From assembly GCF_035994945.1 (NCBI RefSeq), contig NZ_CP108677.1, positions 7,063,402 through 7,127,401 on the forward strand: a stretch of DNA of 64,000 bases. The letters run 5' to 3'. The first letter of the stretch is position 1. Each line of letters starts with the position of its first letter. Source of the stretch: Streptomyces sp. NBC_01216 (GTDB lineage Bacteria > Actinomycetota > Actinomycetes > Streptomycetales > Streptomycetaceae). A model generated the notes under the pieces. The model was given only the letters and a program-made list of their open reading frames with translations. It made no database searches and was not told the origin of the DNA. A program made the translations under genes and the position numbers. Below are positions 26,489 through 34,656 of this stretch, in pieces.

Positions 26489-28087
26489 TCAGGCGCGCTC
26501 CGCCGCCTTCGTGTCCGGGTCGGTTTCGGGGCCGGGCCTGGGTCCGCCCGGCCCGCGGGCCTCCAGCCGGGTGTCCTTCAGTAGCAGGGCCAGGACCAGC
26601 CCGACCACGAGCACCGGGACCGCCGAGGCGAAGACCGTACCCAGGGCGTCGCCGTACGCCTGGGCGACCGCGTCGACCGTCTCGGGTGGGAAGGAGTCGA
26701 CCTTCGCCGGGTCCCAGTCGCCCTCGGTCACGCTCCGCGCCGTGTCCGCGGGCAGCAGTCGGGCGGCCTCTGCGGCGAGCCGGGTGTTGAGGATCGAGCC
26801 GAAGACCGTCGCGCCGAAGGCGGTGCCGAGGTTGCGGGCCAGGCCGACCGTGGAGGTGCTGACGCCGATGTGCTCGCGAGGGGCGGTGCTCTGCGCGACC
26901 AGTGTCGTGACCTGGGAGGAGAGGCCGACCCCGATGCCCATGAGGGCCAGCAGCAGCGCCACCGTGGTGGGGCCGGTGCCGACCGGGTCGAGTGACAGGG
27001 CGCCCGCGGCGACCGCGGCCAGTGCCGTGCTCGCCACCGGGAACCACTTGTAGCGGCCGGTCTTGCCGATGACCTGGCCGGCCACCACGGTCGCCACGGC
27101 CAGGCCGATCATCGCGGGCAGGAAGAGCAGTCCGGTCCGCGAGGCGCTCACGCCGTCCACCGTGTGCAGGTACAGCGGAACGAAGTTGACGCAGCCGAAG
27201 AAGGCGAAGCTCACCGCGAACGCCACCGCCACGCAGATGGTGAAGGTGCGGTCGGCGAACAGGCCCAGCGGCACGACGGGCTCGGGCGCGGACCGCTCGC
27301 GCAGTACCCACGCCATGGCCAGCAGCACGGCCGCCACGCCGAACCCGATCACCAGGGGGTCGCTCCAGCCGCTGCGGCCGGCGAGGTCGGTCGACAGGAC
27401 CAGGGCGGCGATGAGCAACGTGAGCAGTACGATGCCGAGGTGGTCCAGGCGCGGCCGGGCCGCCGCGCGGTCGTCGGCGGGCAGAAGCGCGCGGATTCCC
27501 ATGAGGGCTGCCAGGCCGAGCGGGATGTTGACGTAGAAGATCCACCGCCAGCCGAGCTGGTCGGTGAGCACCCCGCCGACCAGCGGTCCGGCCAGGTTGG
27601 CCAGCACCATCACCCCCGCGAACCATCCCTGGTACTTGGCTCGTTGCCGGGGCGGCATGAGGTCGCCGAGGACCGAGAAGGCGCTGACCTGGAGTCCGCC
27701 GCCGCCGAGGCCCTGGAGCGCCCGGAAGACGATCAGCTGGCTCATCGAGTCGGCCGCACCGCACGCGATCGAGCCCGCCAGGAAGATGGCGATCGCGGTG
27801 AGGTAGACCGTCCGGCGACCGAAAAGGTCGCCGAGTTTGCCGTAAATCGGCATGGCGACGCTGAAGCTGAGCATGTACGCGGTGAAGGTCCAGCTGTACA
27901 GGTCGAGGGCGCCCAGCTCGGCGGTGATCCGGGGGCCCGCGGTCGCGACGATCGACTGGTCGAGCATCGACATCGCGCTGGTCAGCAGAAGCGCGGCGAG
28001 GAGCAGGGGGAAGCGTGGTGGCAGGGGGTGCTCGGTCGCGGCGGCGGGAGTCCGCCCCCGGGGGCCGTCCGCGCGGGGTCCGAACAT
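26489..28087 (-). CDS. MFS drug exporter, DHA2 (EmrB/QacA, 14-TM) type
   Basis: 532 residues. The core is preceded by a ~25-residue polar N-terminus and carries the DHA2 motifs SMLDQSIVATAGP (motif D1-like), YGKLGDLFGRRTVYL (motif A) and GPLVGGVLTDQLGWRWIFYVN (motif C). Fourteen hydrophobic segments are countable. It would export a hydrophobic compound by proton antiport. It is divergent from the SARP gene, with ~215 bp between them, so it is most likely the self-resistance or efflux gene of the polyketide cluster. ATG at 28087 follows GGAGGAA. Confidence 0.93.
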   Translation of the reverse strand: MFGPRADGPRGRTPAAATEHPLPPRFPLLLAALLLTSAMSMLDQSIVATAGPRITAELGALDLYSWTFTAYMLSFSVAMPIYGKLGDLFGRRTVYLTAIAIFLAGSIACGAADSMSQLIVFRALQGLGGGGLQVSAFSVLGDLMPPRQRAKYQGWFAGVMVLANLAGPLVGGVLTDQLGWRWIFYVNIPLGLAALMGIRALLPADDRAAARPRLDHLGIVLLTLLIAALVLSTDLAGRSGWSDPLVIGFGVAAVLLAMAWVLRERSAPEPVVPLGLFADRTFTICVAVAFAVSFAFFGCVNFVPLYLHTVDGVSASRTGLLFLPAMIGLAVATVVAGQVIGKTGRYKWFPVASTALAAVAAGALSLDPVGTGPTTVALLLALMGIGVGLSSQVTTLVAQSTAPREHIGVSTSTVGLARNLGTAFGATVFGSILNTRLAAEAARLLPADTARSVTEGDWDPAKVDSFPPETVDAVAQAYGDALGTVFASAVPVLVVGLVLALLLKDTRLEARGPGGPRPGPETDPDTKAAERA

Positions 28088-28171
28088 CGTCGTTCCTCCA
28101 TATAGGTAGGTCGCATGTAGGGTTGTTTATCAATTACATGCTTTTCTCATATGATTGCCCTGTGTAGCGTA

Positions 28172-28189
28172 ACCTCGAAACCGGCTCCA
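28172..28189 (-). promoter_or_regulatory. Possible SARP half-site pair upstream of the MFS gene
   Basis: On the minus strand TGGAGCC (28189-28183) and TCGAGGT (28178-28172) are 11 bp apart, matching the heptamers found elsewhere in the cluster. No third heptamer or matching -10 follows, so this is the weakest of the set. An inverted repeat CGAAACC/GGTTTCG (28176-28202) overlaps it and could be a repressor site. Confidence 0.35.
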
Positions 28190-28227
28190 TGGGGAGGTTT
28201 CGGAAGTTCCCTGGTGGGTGGCGCTTG

Positions 28228-28270
28228 TTGAGTGCACCTCAAGCGAAGTTCAAGTGATCCACCTCACGCT
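28228..28270 (+). promoter_or_regulatory. SARP-type promoter of the SARP gene (autoregulation)
   Basis: Three direct heptamers step by exactly 11 bp: TTGAGTG (28228), TCAAGCG (28239), TCAAGTG (28250). Eight bases later is CACGCT (28265-28270) as the -10. Eleven-bp heptamer repeats with the last one 8 bp from the -10 are the known layout of promoters activated by SARPs such as ActII-ORF4 and DnrI. The gene thus appears to activate itself. Confidence 0.7.
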
Positions 28271-28304
28271 CACGAAGCGCATCAGGCCGTAGGAGATGCA
28301 AGCC

Positions 28305-30101
28305 ATGGGAGGGACAGTGCTGCAGATCGGGTTGCTGGGCACCCTGCAAGTCGTGCACGACGGCGTGAATGTCACGCCCTCCGCTCCAAAGGTTCGTCAG
28401 GTACTCGCGCTGCTCGCACTGCGGGCCAACAGCACCGTTCCACTGCATCAGCTGGTCGAGGAGCTCTGGGAGGAACGACCGCCTTCCAGTGCGGCCACCA
28501 CGCTGCAGACCTACATCTACCAACTGCGCAAGCTGCCCGGCCTCAGTCTGGAGACGACGCCCGGCGGCTACCGCCTCGCGCTGCCCCCGGGATGCCTGGA
28601 CAGCCTGCGTTTCACCAAGCTCGCCGCGCTCGGTCGCAAGGCCATGGAGGAAGGAGCCGTCGGCGAGGCCGCCGACCTGCTGCACCAGGCGCTCGACGTC
28701 TGGCGGGGCCCTGCCCTCAGTGACCTGACCCCCGGGCCGGTCGTGGGCATCGACGCGCTGCGCCTCGCGGAGCAGCGGTACGAGGTTCTGGAAGAACGCC
28801 TGGACGCCGATCTGCTGCTCGGCCGACACCACCGCCTGATCAGCGAACTGACCGCCCTGGCGGCGGACAACCCCACCCGGGAGGGCCTGCACGCCAAGCT
28901 GATGCTCTCGCTCTACCGGGCCGGCCGGCGGCCGGACGCCCTGGAGGCGTTCCAGCGCATCCGCCGGGTCCTCATCCGGGAACTGGGCCTGGAGCCCTGT
29001 TCCGAACTCCAGTGGCTGCACCAGCAGGTGCTCGCCGGTGACCGTGGCCTGGACCTGCCCACCGGGCGGGTCGCCGCGCAGGCTTCGCCGGCCGGTCGCT
29101 CGCCGGTGCCGCTTCCCGCGGACACGCCGCTGATCGGCCGCGAGGCCGACCTCGCCCGCGTGGGGCGGATGCTGGCGGAGCCCGCCGTCCAGGGCCCGAG
29201 GTGCGTCTGTGTGGCCGGCGAGCCCGGCGTGGGCACCACCGCCTTCACTGTCGCCCTCGCGCACCGGCTCGCCGACACCTTCCCCGACGGCCGGTTCTAC
29301 GTCTCGTTCGGCGACCCCGCCGCCTCACGCCCGGTCGAGGAGGTGCTCGCGGACCTGTTAGAGGCGGTCGGGCACGCGCGGGCCACGCTGCCGGCCGACC
29401 GCGCTGAGCGGGCCGCGCTGTTCCGCGGCTGGACCGCGGGCCGACGGGTCCTCCTGGTCGTCGACGATGTGGCGGCGGCACACCAAGTGACCGACCTGCT
29501 CCCGGAGGGCACCGGTTCGGCCGTCCTGGTGGCCGGCTACCGACGCCTGTACGGCGGCCAGTTCGGAGCTCCGGTCGACCTGGCCCCGATCGGGCCCGAG
29601 CAGTCGCTGGAGCTGTTCCTCGGGGCCCTCGACCGGGACCGGCTGCTCGGCGAGGGGTCCTCGCGCGCCCTGCTCGACCTGTTCGGCGGCCTGCCGGGAC
29701 CGATGGCCGAGGCGGTGGGACTGCTCGAACTGCGCCCGCACTGGTCGGTGCGGCAGCTCGTCGACTGGATGAGCCGCGACCGGCCGGCCGCACCCGCCCA
29801 CGAGCGCCCGCACCCCTTCCACCACGTGCGCCGCCGCTGCGGCGGACTCGCCCTGCGGGGCAGCGACGCCCTCGCCAAGCTGGCCGGTGAGGGCGAGGAG
29901 GTGGTGACGGTGGAGCGGGCGGCCCGGATCCTCGGTCTCGGCCCGGACGCCACCGAGGAACTCCTGGAGGAGCTGGTCGAGTTCTTCCTGCTGCAGGTGG
30001 ACCCGGTGCGCGACGACTCCTCCGAGCGCTTCTTCCAGTACCGGATGCCGCCGTTGCTGCGCATGGCGCTCCGCACGGCGCCGGTGGGGGTGCTGGTCTG
30101 A
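28305..30101 (+). CDS. SARP-family pathway activator with BTAD and NB-ARC-like domains
   Basis: 598 residues from ATG 28305, nine bases after AGGAG; an ATG at 28296 abuts the Shine-Dalgarno. Residues ~5-95 form an OmpR-like winged helix (VRQVLALLALRANSTVPLHQ, then TTLQTYIYQLRKL). Residues ~100-245 are the bacterial transcriptional activation domain (YEVLEERLDADLLLGRHHRL, GLHAKLMLSLYRAGRRPDAL). Residues ~265-500 resemble an AfsR-type NTPase, but the P-loop reads GEPGVGTT, with Thr replacing the Lys of GVGKT. A helical C-terminus follows without TPRs, making it shorter than AfsR (about 990 residues). It is expected to activate the type II polyketide cluster through the heptamer repeats upstream of its transcription units. 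Confidence 0.93.
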   Translation: MGGTVLQIGLLGTLQVVHDGVNVTPSAPKVRQVLALLALRANSTVPLHQLVEELWEERPPSSAATTLQTYIYQLRKLPGLSLETTPGGYRLALPPGCLDSLRFTKLAALGRKAMEEGAVGEAADLLHQALDVWRGPALSDLTPGPVVGIDALRLAEQRYEVLEERLDADLLLGRHHRLISELTALAADNPTREGLHAKLMLSLYRAGRRPDALEAFQRIRRVLIRELGLEPCSELQWLHQQVLAGDRGLDLPTGRVAAQASPAGRSPVPLPADTPLIGREADLARVGRMLAEPAVQGPRCVCVAGEPGVGTTAFTVALAHRLADTFPDGRFYVSFGDPAASRPVEEVLADLLEAVGHARATLPADRAERAALFRGWTAGRRVLLVVDDVAAAHQVTDLLPEGTGSAVLVAGYRRLYGGQFGAPVDLAPIGPEQSLELFLGALDRDRLLGEGSSRALLDLFGGLPGPMAEAVGLLELRPHWSVRQLVDWMSRDRPAAPAHERPHPFHHVRRRCGGLALRGSDALAKLAGEGEEVVTVERAARILGLGPDATEELLEELVEFFLLQVDPVRDDSSERFFQYRMPPLLRMALRTAPVGVLV

Positions 30102-30135
30102 TCCGGCGCCGCTGATCCGGTCGGGCGCCTGGCCG

Positions 30136-30160
30136 GTCCGCCCCCTCGGCCGGGGCGGAC
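30136..30160. terminator. Hairpin between convergent SARP and amidotransferase genes
   Basis: Perfect 9-bp arms GTCCGCCCC and GGGGCGGAC with a 7-nt loop, placed between the converging stops at 30101 and 30208. It can terminate both directions. Confidence 0.6.
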
Positions 30161-30207
30161 GGGCCCCGTGGGGCCGGGGCGCCCCGGCCAAGGGCGCCCC
30201 CTCCCGT

Positions 30208-32088
30208 TCACAGGTCCACGTTCTCCCCGTGCTCCGTGAGCCAGGTGTTCACCTGCAGGGCCATCTCGATGTTCATCCGGTGCAGCCAGTCCTGTGCGGT
30301 GGCCTGGCCCTCGGGACCGACCACCGCGCGCGCCTTCCCCAGGTCGAGCAGCGGCAGCACGGGGGACGAGGGGTCCGCGAGCACCTCGGCGAACTCCGCG
30401 TGCAGCGCCTTGGTGTACGTCGCGTCCTGGCTCACCGGGAAGGGGGCTTTGGGGCGTTCCAGGACCTGCTCGGGCAGCAGGTCGGCCACGGCCGCCCGCA
30501 GCAGGGACTTCTCCCGGCCGTCGAAGGTCTTCAGCTTCCAGGGGATGTCGTACGCGTACTGCACCAGGCGGTGGTCGCAGAACGGCACCCGGACCTCCAG
30601 GCCGGAGATCATGCTGAGCCGGTCGTTGCGTTCCAGCAGGCGCGGCAGCCAGTGCGTCAGGTGGAGGTGGCAGATCTCCCGGGCGCGGCGGGCCTCCGGC
30701 GGCTCTCCGGGCAGCCGCGGGATGTCCGCCATCGCCTGGGAGTAGCGCTCGGCGTAGTAGGCGGGCATGTCCAGCCGGGCGGCGAACGCCGGCGAGAGTA
30801 GGCCCTGCCCCAGTCCGTCGCGGGTGCCGGGGTGCCACTGCTCGAAGGCGACCCAGGGGAAGTGGTTCTCCTCGGCGAGGTCCGGGATGTGCACCCAGCT
30901 GTAGCCGCCGAAGATCTCGTCGGCGCTCTCGCCGGTCAGCGCCACCTTGGAGTGTCGGCTCACCCCGGCGAAGGCCCGGTAGGTCGAGGTGTCCATGTCG
31001 CCGAAGGGCGCGGGCACGTCCTGGGCCCGTAGCACGCTGCGGCGGGCCGCCGGATCGATGAGGTCGGCCGTGGTGAGCTCGACCTCCAGGTGGTCCGCCC
31101 CGATGTGCTCGGCCACCGCGCGGGCGTAGGGGGCGTCGGGTGCGCTGCGCACCAGGTCGGGTCGGAAGTCGTCGCTGTAGCCGCTGTAGGTGACGGTGGT
31201 GGTCCGGATGGGCTCGCCGCCCGAGAGGCGGCGGGCGCGGGCGGCCAGCGCGGCGACGGCACTGGAGTCCAGGCCGCCGGAGAGCAGGACGCTGAGCGGA
31301 ACGTCGGCGACCAGCTCACGGGTGACGCTGCTCTCCAGCAGTTCCCGCACGGTCCGTACGGTCGTGTCGAGATCGTCCTCGTGCGGGTGGGCCTCCAGCC
31401 GCCAGTACCGGCGCACGGAGAGCCCGCCGTCGGGGCGGTAGGTCAGGGTGTGGCCGGGCGGCAGGTCGCGGATGTCGCGGTAGACGCTCTCGCCCGGGGC
31501 ACGGGCCATCGAGAACAGCACCCGCAGGCCGTCGAGGTCGACGGCGGGCCGCACCGCCGGGTGGGCGAGCAGTGTCTTGGGCTCGGAGCCGAAGACCAGG
31601 CCCTCCGCGGTCGCGGCGTAGTACAGGGGTTTGATGCCGAAGCGGTCCCGGGCCAGGAACAGGGTGCGCCGGCGCGGGTCCCACAGGGCGAAGGCGAACA
31701 TGCCCTCCAGGTGCTCCACGCATGCCTCGCCCCACTCCAGGTAGGCGCGGAGTACCACCTCAGTGTCGCACCGGGTGCGGAACCGGTGTCCGCGGCCGGT
31801 CAGTTCGGAGCGCAGCTGCGGGAAGTTGTAGACCTCGCCGTTGTACGTGAGGACCGCGGGATCCGCGTCCTCGGAGGCCCCGGGGGGCGGTGCGGCCATC
31901 GGCTGGATGCCGCCGGGGACGTCGATCACCGCCAGCCTGGTCTGGATGAGGGTGGCCGGACCGGCCACCCTGACGCCTTGCCCGTCCGGACCGCGGCAGG
32001 CCATGGTGTGCGCCATCCTCTTCGCGAGCCCGGGATCCTCCGTGACCGGGCCGCCCTCGCGGCGGACCCAGCCTGCGATACCGCACAT
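30208..32088 (-). CDS. Glutamine-dependent asparagine synthetase-like amidotransferase
   Basis: 626 residues from ATG 32088 (AAGGAG upstream), so that Cys2 of MCGIAGW is the N-terminal glutaminase nucleophile. The N-terminal Ntn-hydrolase half has YNGEVYNF and RDRFGIKPLYY. The C-terminal ATP-pyrophosphatase half has the PP-loop SGGLDSS, then GESADEIFGGY. In type II polyketide clusters such enzymes (for example OxyD, FdmV-type) transfer ammonia from glutamine to a carboxylate, giving either a malonamate starter or a late-stage carboxamide. Here it adjoins the regulator and a small membrane protein rather than the core genes. With a KSIII also present, either a modified starter unit or amidation of the finished carboxylate is plausible. 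This role is inferred. Confidence 0.92.
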   Translation of the reverse strand: MCGIAGWVRREGGPVTEDPGLAKRMAHTMACRGPDGQGVRVAGPATLIQTRLAVIDVPGGIQPMAAPPPGASEDADPAVLTYNGEVYNFPQLRSELTGRGHRFRTRCDTEVVLRAYLEWGEACVEHLEGMFAFALWDPRRRTLFLARDRFGIKPLYYAATAEGLVFGSEPKTLLAHPAVRPAVDLDGLRVLFSMARAPGESVYRDIRDLPPGHTLTYRPDGGLSVRRYWRLEAHPHEDDLDTTVRTVRELLESSVTRELVADVPLSVLLSGGLDSSAVAALAARARRLSGGEPIRTTTVTYSGYSDDFRPDLVRSAPDAPYARAVAEHIGADHLEVELTTADLIDPAARRSVLRAQDVPAPFGDMDTSTYRAFAGVSRHSKVALTGESADEIFGGYSWVHIPDLAEENHFPWVAFEQWHPGTRDGLGQGLLSPAFAARLDMPAYYAERYSQAMADIPRLPGEPPEARRAREICHLHLTHWLPRLLERNDRLSMISGLEVRVPFCDHRLVQYAYDIPWKLKTFDGREKSLLRAAVADLLPEQVLERPKAPFPVSQDATYTKALHAEFAEVLADPSSPVLPLLDLGKARAVVGPEGQATAQDWLHRMNIEMALQVNTWLTEHGENVDL

Positions 32089-32195
32089 GCGGTGCTCCTT
32101 CCGTGGCTTTCGGTTGACCTCGGCCCCAAGTTCCCGGGGGGCGCTCGAAGTCGTGTGGAGCGGCGCTGGACCGCCGGGGGGTGCCCCGGCCTTGC

Positions 32196-32618
32196 TCAGG
32201 CGGTCGCGGTGCTCCGGCGGAAGGCCGGGACGAGGATCGCGCCGACCGTCAGATGCAGCAGCACCAGGGTGATCTTGTTGCCCGTGGTCAGGCCCGCGCC
32301 GAACAGCGGCGCGAACAGCGAGAGCGCCAGGACCACCAGGGCCACGACGGTCCAGACCGTCCGGGCGCGTCCGGCGGTGAACTTCTCCAGGAGTGAGAGC
32401 AGGCCCCAGCCGAGCAGGGCCACCACGCCGGAGCCGATGACGACGGCCGGGAGGTAGAGCGGGCTGCTGGTGGTGGTTCCCGGACCATCCGGGATCCGCA
32501 GGTCGATGTCGAGGGCGGAGTGGGCGAGCAGCCAGATCAGCGAGTCGACCACCACGGCGGCCACGACGGCGAGCGCACGGACGCGCGTCGGGCTCTGGGG
32601 GCTGGATGTCGTGTTCAT
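32196..32618 (-). CDS. Four-helix membrane protein (DUF6069-like)
   Basis: 140 residues with about four membrane spans (VVAAVVVDSLIWLLAHSAL; YLPAVVIGSGVVALLGWGLL; TVVALVVLALSLFAPLF; ITLVLLHLTVGAILVPAF). ATG at 32618 follows GGAGG. The span pattern and LLEKFTAGRARTVWT resemble DUF6069 proteins common beside MarR or TetR regulators. It is upstream of and co-oriented with the amidotransferase (107-bp gap) and divergent from the MarR gene, so MarR likely controls it. Biochemical role unknown. Confidence 0.75.
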   Translation of the reverse strand: MNTTSSPQSPTRVRALAVVAAVVVDSLIWLLAHSALDIDLRIPDGPGTTTSSPLYLPAVVIGSGVVALLGWGLLSLLEKFTAGRARTVWTVVALVVLALSLFAPLFGAGLTTGNKITLVLLHLTVGAILVPAFRRSTATA

Positions 32619-32670
32619 CTCGAAGCCTCCTGGGCGTCTCGGACGCCAGTAGTTGATTGACGGAAATATA

Positions 32671-32685
32671 TGCGTGACTTACGCA
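32671..32685. promoter_or_regulatory. Candidate MarR operator
   Basis: TGCGT-N5-ACGCA inverted repeat in the 126-bp gap between the divergent membrane-protein and MarR genes, within an AT-richer stretch (GGAAATATATGCGTG). Placement suggests the MarR protein represses both directions. Ligand unknown. Confidence 0.5.
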
Positions 32686-32744
32686 CATGATGTTCTCACG
32701 TCAAAGAATGTCTCGTCCAGTCACATGCAGGTAACCTGGAAGTC

Positions 32745-33290
32745 GTGAGCGCTCCGGAGACGATCGACGAGACCCACCCCGAGCGGGGGACCGAGCACGG
32801 CGGCGCCGCGGGCGCGTCCGCGGTCGAAGTCACGGTGCTCGACGCCGTGGAGTCCGCGATGATCCGCATCCGCCGCAGGCAGTCCCGCCGCAGCCTGGCC
32901 AGACCCGTCGTCATGGGCCTGGCCGAGCCGGTCGACCTCAACACCCTCGCGGTCGTCGACGTCGTCGACGAGGGCGCCGGCGAAGGAGGCCGCGACGTCA
33001 CGGTCGGCTTCGTCGCCGACCGCCTGGCCATAGACCCGTCCCGGGCCAGCCGGATCGTCGCCGAGGCGGTCCGCTCCGGATTCGTCCGCCGGGTCGCCTC
33101 CCAGGAGGACGGGCGCCGCAGCTGCCTGGAGCTCACCGGGCTCGGACACGAGGCGGTGTCCGCCGCCCACCGCACCCGGCAGGGTTTCTACTCGGTCGTG
33201 CTCGGCGACTGGGGTCCCGAGGAGCAGCGGGACTTCGCCCGGCTCCTCACCAAGTTCGTCCGCTCCCTGGACGACGCCGAGCGCCGCTGA
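32745..33290 (+). CDS. MarR-family transcriptional regulator
   Basis: 181 residues, GTG start. A winged-helix core at ~60-150: LNTLAVVDVVDEG, VGFVADRLAIDPSRASRIVAEA, then SGFVRRVASQEDGRRSCLELT, the recognition helix and wing with the conserved D-x-R-R. It is larger than minimal MarR owing to a ~35-residue polar N-terminus. It is divergent from the membrane protein/amidotransferase pair and probably senses a phenolic ligand, perhaps the pathway product or an intermediate. A candidate operator lies at 32671-32685. Confidence 0.92.
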   Translation: MSAPETIDETHPERGTEHGGAAGASAVEVTVLDAVESAMIRIRRRQSRRSLARPVVMGLAEPVDLNTLAVVDVVDEGAGEGGRDVTVGFVADRLAIDPSRASRIVAEAVRSGFVRRVASQEDGRRSCLELTGLGHEAVSAAHRTRQGFYSVVLGDWGPEEQRDFARLLTKFVRSLDDAERR

Positions 33291-33411
33291 CGGCCGCCGC
33301 GTCCCCAGGCCCCTGAGCCCGTCCTTCCCCAGGCGTCTGCGCCTGTGCTTCCTCGGCCCCCGGGGCTCGGCAACCCCCTCGGGCCCCCGCGTCCGTACCC
33401 CCTCGGGGCCG

Positions 33412-33454
33412 TCCACCGGCCTTCGAGGGGCCTTCGAGCCGCCCCGGTGACGCT
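33412..33454 (+). promoter_or_regulatory. SARP-type promoter for the membrane protein/KSIII unit
   Basis: Heptamers TCCACCG (33412), TCGAGGG (33423), TCGAGCC (33434) step by 11 bp; 8 bp later GACGCT (33449-33454) is the -10. Confidence 0.65.
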
Positions 33455-33540
33455 GGGCCCACCAGAACCCCGCAACCGACGGCGCTCCGAAGCCCCCGCA
33501 GCCGTGGGGAGCCCGCGCCTGTCTTGAAGGAGGCGCGACG

Positions 33541-34581
33541 GTGAGTACCACCGACCGGACAGACCAGCGATCCCCGGCCGGACCGGGCGGCGGGGAACCT
33601 ACCCCCGCCCGCGCGGGGGCGACCGGGGACCCCGCGGCGCCGCCCCGTCCCCCGGCCGCCGTCGGTTGGGCCTACGCCATGGTGATCGTGGCCACCCTCG
33701 CGGCGATCGCCAGCAACGTCTTCGAGATCGCCCACCAGGTGGAGACCGGCGTCGCCGGCGCGGCGACCACCGGTGACCTGGCCCTCACGATCGCCTTCTG
33801 CGCCCTGTTCGGCTTCTTCGCCGAGATGCTGCGGGCCGGCCGCCAGTGGGGACGGGTGCTGCTGACCGTCTTCACCGCGCTCGGGCTGCTCTTCACCGGC
33901 CTCGGACTCGCCGGACTCGGCGGCCGGCCCCTGGTCGGACCGCTGCAGGCGAGTCTCGCGGTGGCCAGCCTCATCCCCTCCGTCATCGGCCTCGTCCTGC
34001 TCTTCGTTCCCTCGGTCAACGCCTGGATGTCCGAGGTGCGGGAGAGCAGCCGGATAATCTCCCAGCGCCTGCGGAAGCTGGTCCTCACCTGCCACGTGGC
34101 CATCTCGGTCGGCTGGCTCGGACTGGTCACCGGCATGTTCGCCATGTCGGTGGCGGGCGCCACCACCGGCGACGCCGAACAGCAGGCCGCGATGTACCGC
34201 ACCATGTCCATGCTCGACGAGATCTTCCTCGGCATGACCAGCATGTTCGCCCTGATCACCGGCATCGTCGTCGGTGCTGGCACCAAGTGGGGCCTGCTGC
34301 GGCGCCGTTGGGTCGCGGTGAAGTTCTACTGGACGATGGGCGTGATGGTGCTCGGCTTCTCCGTCATCCACCAGCTCATCCTCCAGGCCAATGAACTCGT
34401 CGACGCGGGCGCGCCGGTGCGCGGCGGCGAACTCGACACCGTCGGCTGGTCCATGGCCGGCTCGGCCGCCCTCGCCGTGCTCAGCCTCGTCTTCATGACG
34501 GCCGTCTCCACCTACAAGCCCTGGGGCCTCACCCGCCGCGGCCGCGCGGCCGCCCCCGCCGCTCGCGGCGCGGCCCGCTGA
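33541..34581 (+). CDS. Polytopic membrane protein (DUF2269-like) in polyketide cluster
   Basis: 346 residues. The N-terminal 40 residues are polar and Pro/Gly-rich. Eight or so hydrophobic spans follow, including YAMVIVATLAAIASNVFEIA and CHVAISVGWLGLVTGMFAMS. The second half (histidine near a membrane face, MLDEIFLGMTSMFALITGIV and KWGLLRRRWVAVKFYWT) resembles DUF2269-type proteins. GTG start with GGAGG nearby. It is the first gene after a SARP-type promoter and is followed by KSIII in the same direction. It may be a transporter component or a membrane-bound redox partner; nothing decides between these. Confidence 0.75.
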   Translation: MSTTDRTDQRSPAGPGGGEPTPARAGATGDPAAPPRPPAAVGWAYAMVIVATLAAIASNVFEIAHQVETGVAGAATTGDLALTIAFCALFGFFAEMLRAGRQWGRVLLTVFTALGLLFTGLGLAGLGGRPLVGPLQASLAVASLIPSVIGLVLLFVPSVNAWMSEVRESSRIISQRLRKLVLTCHVAISVGWLGLVTGMFAMSVAGATTGDAEQQAAMYRTMSMLDEIFLGMTSMFALITGIVVGAGTKWGLLRRRWVAVKFYWTMGVMVLGFSVIHQLILQANELVDAGAPVRGGELDTVGWSMAGSAALAVLSLVFMTAVSTYKPWGLTRRGRAAAPAARGAAR

Positions 34582-34656
34582 CGCCCCGTGCCCGGACCGG
34601 TTCCCGCGCCCCGAGCGCCCCGCATGCCCGCAAGCCCGAAAGGACCAACGGCCACC

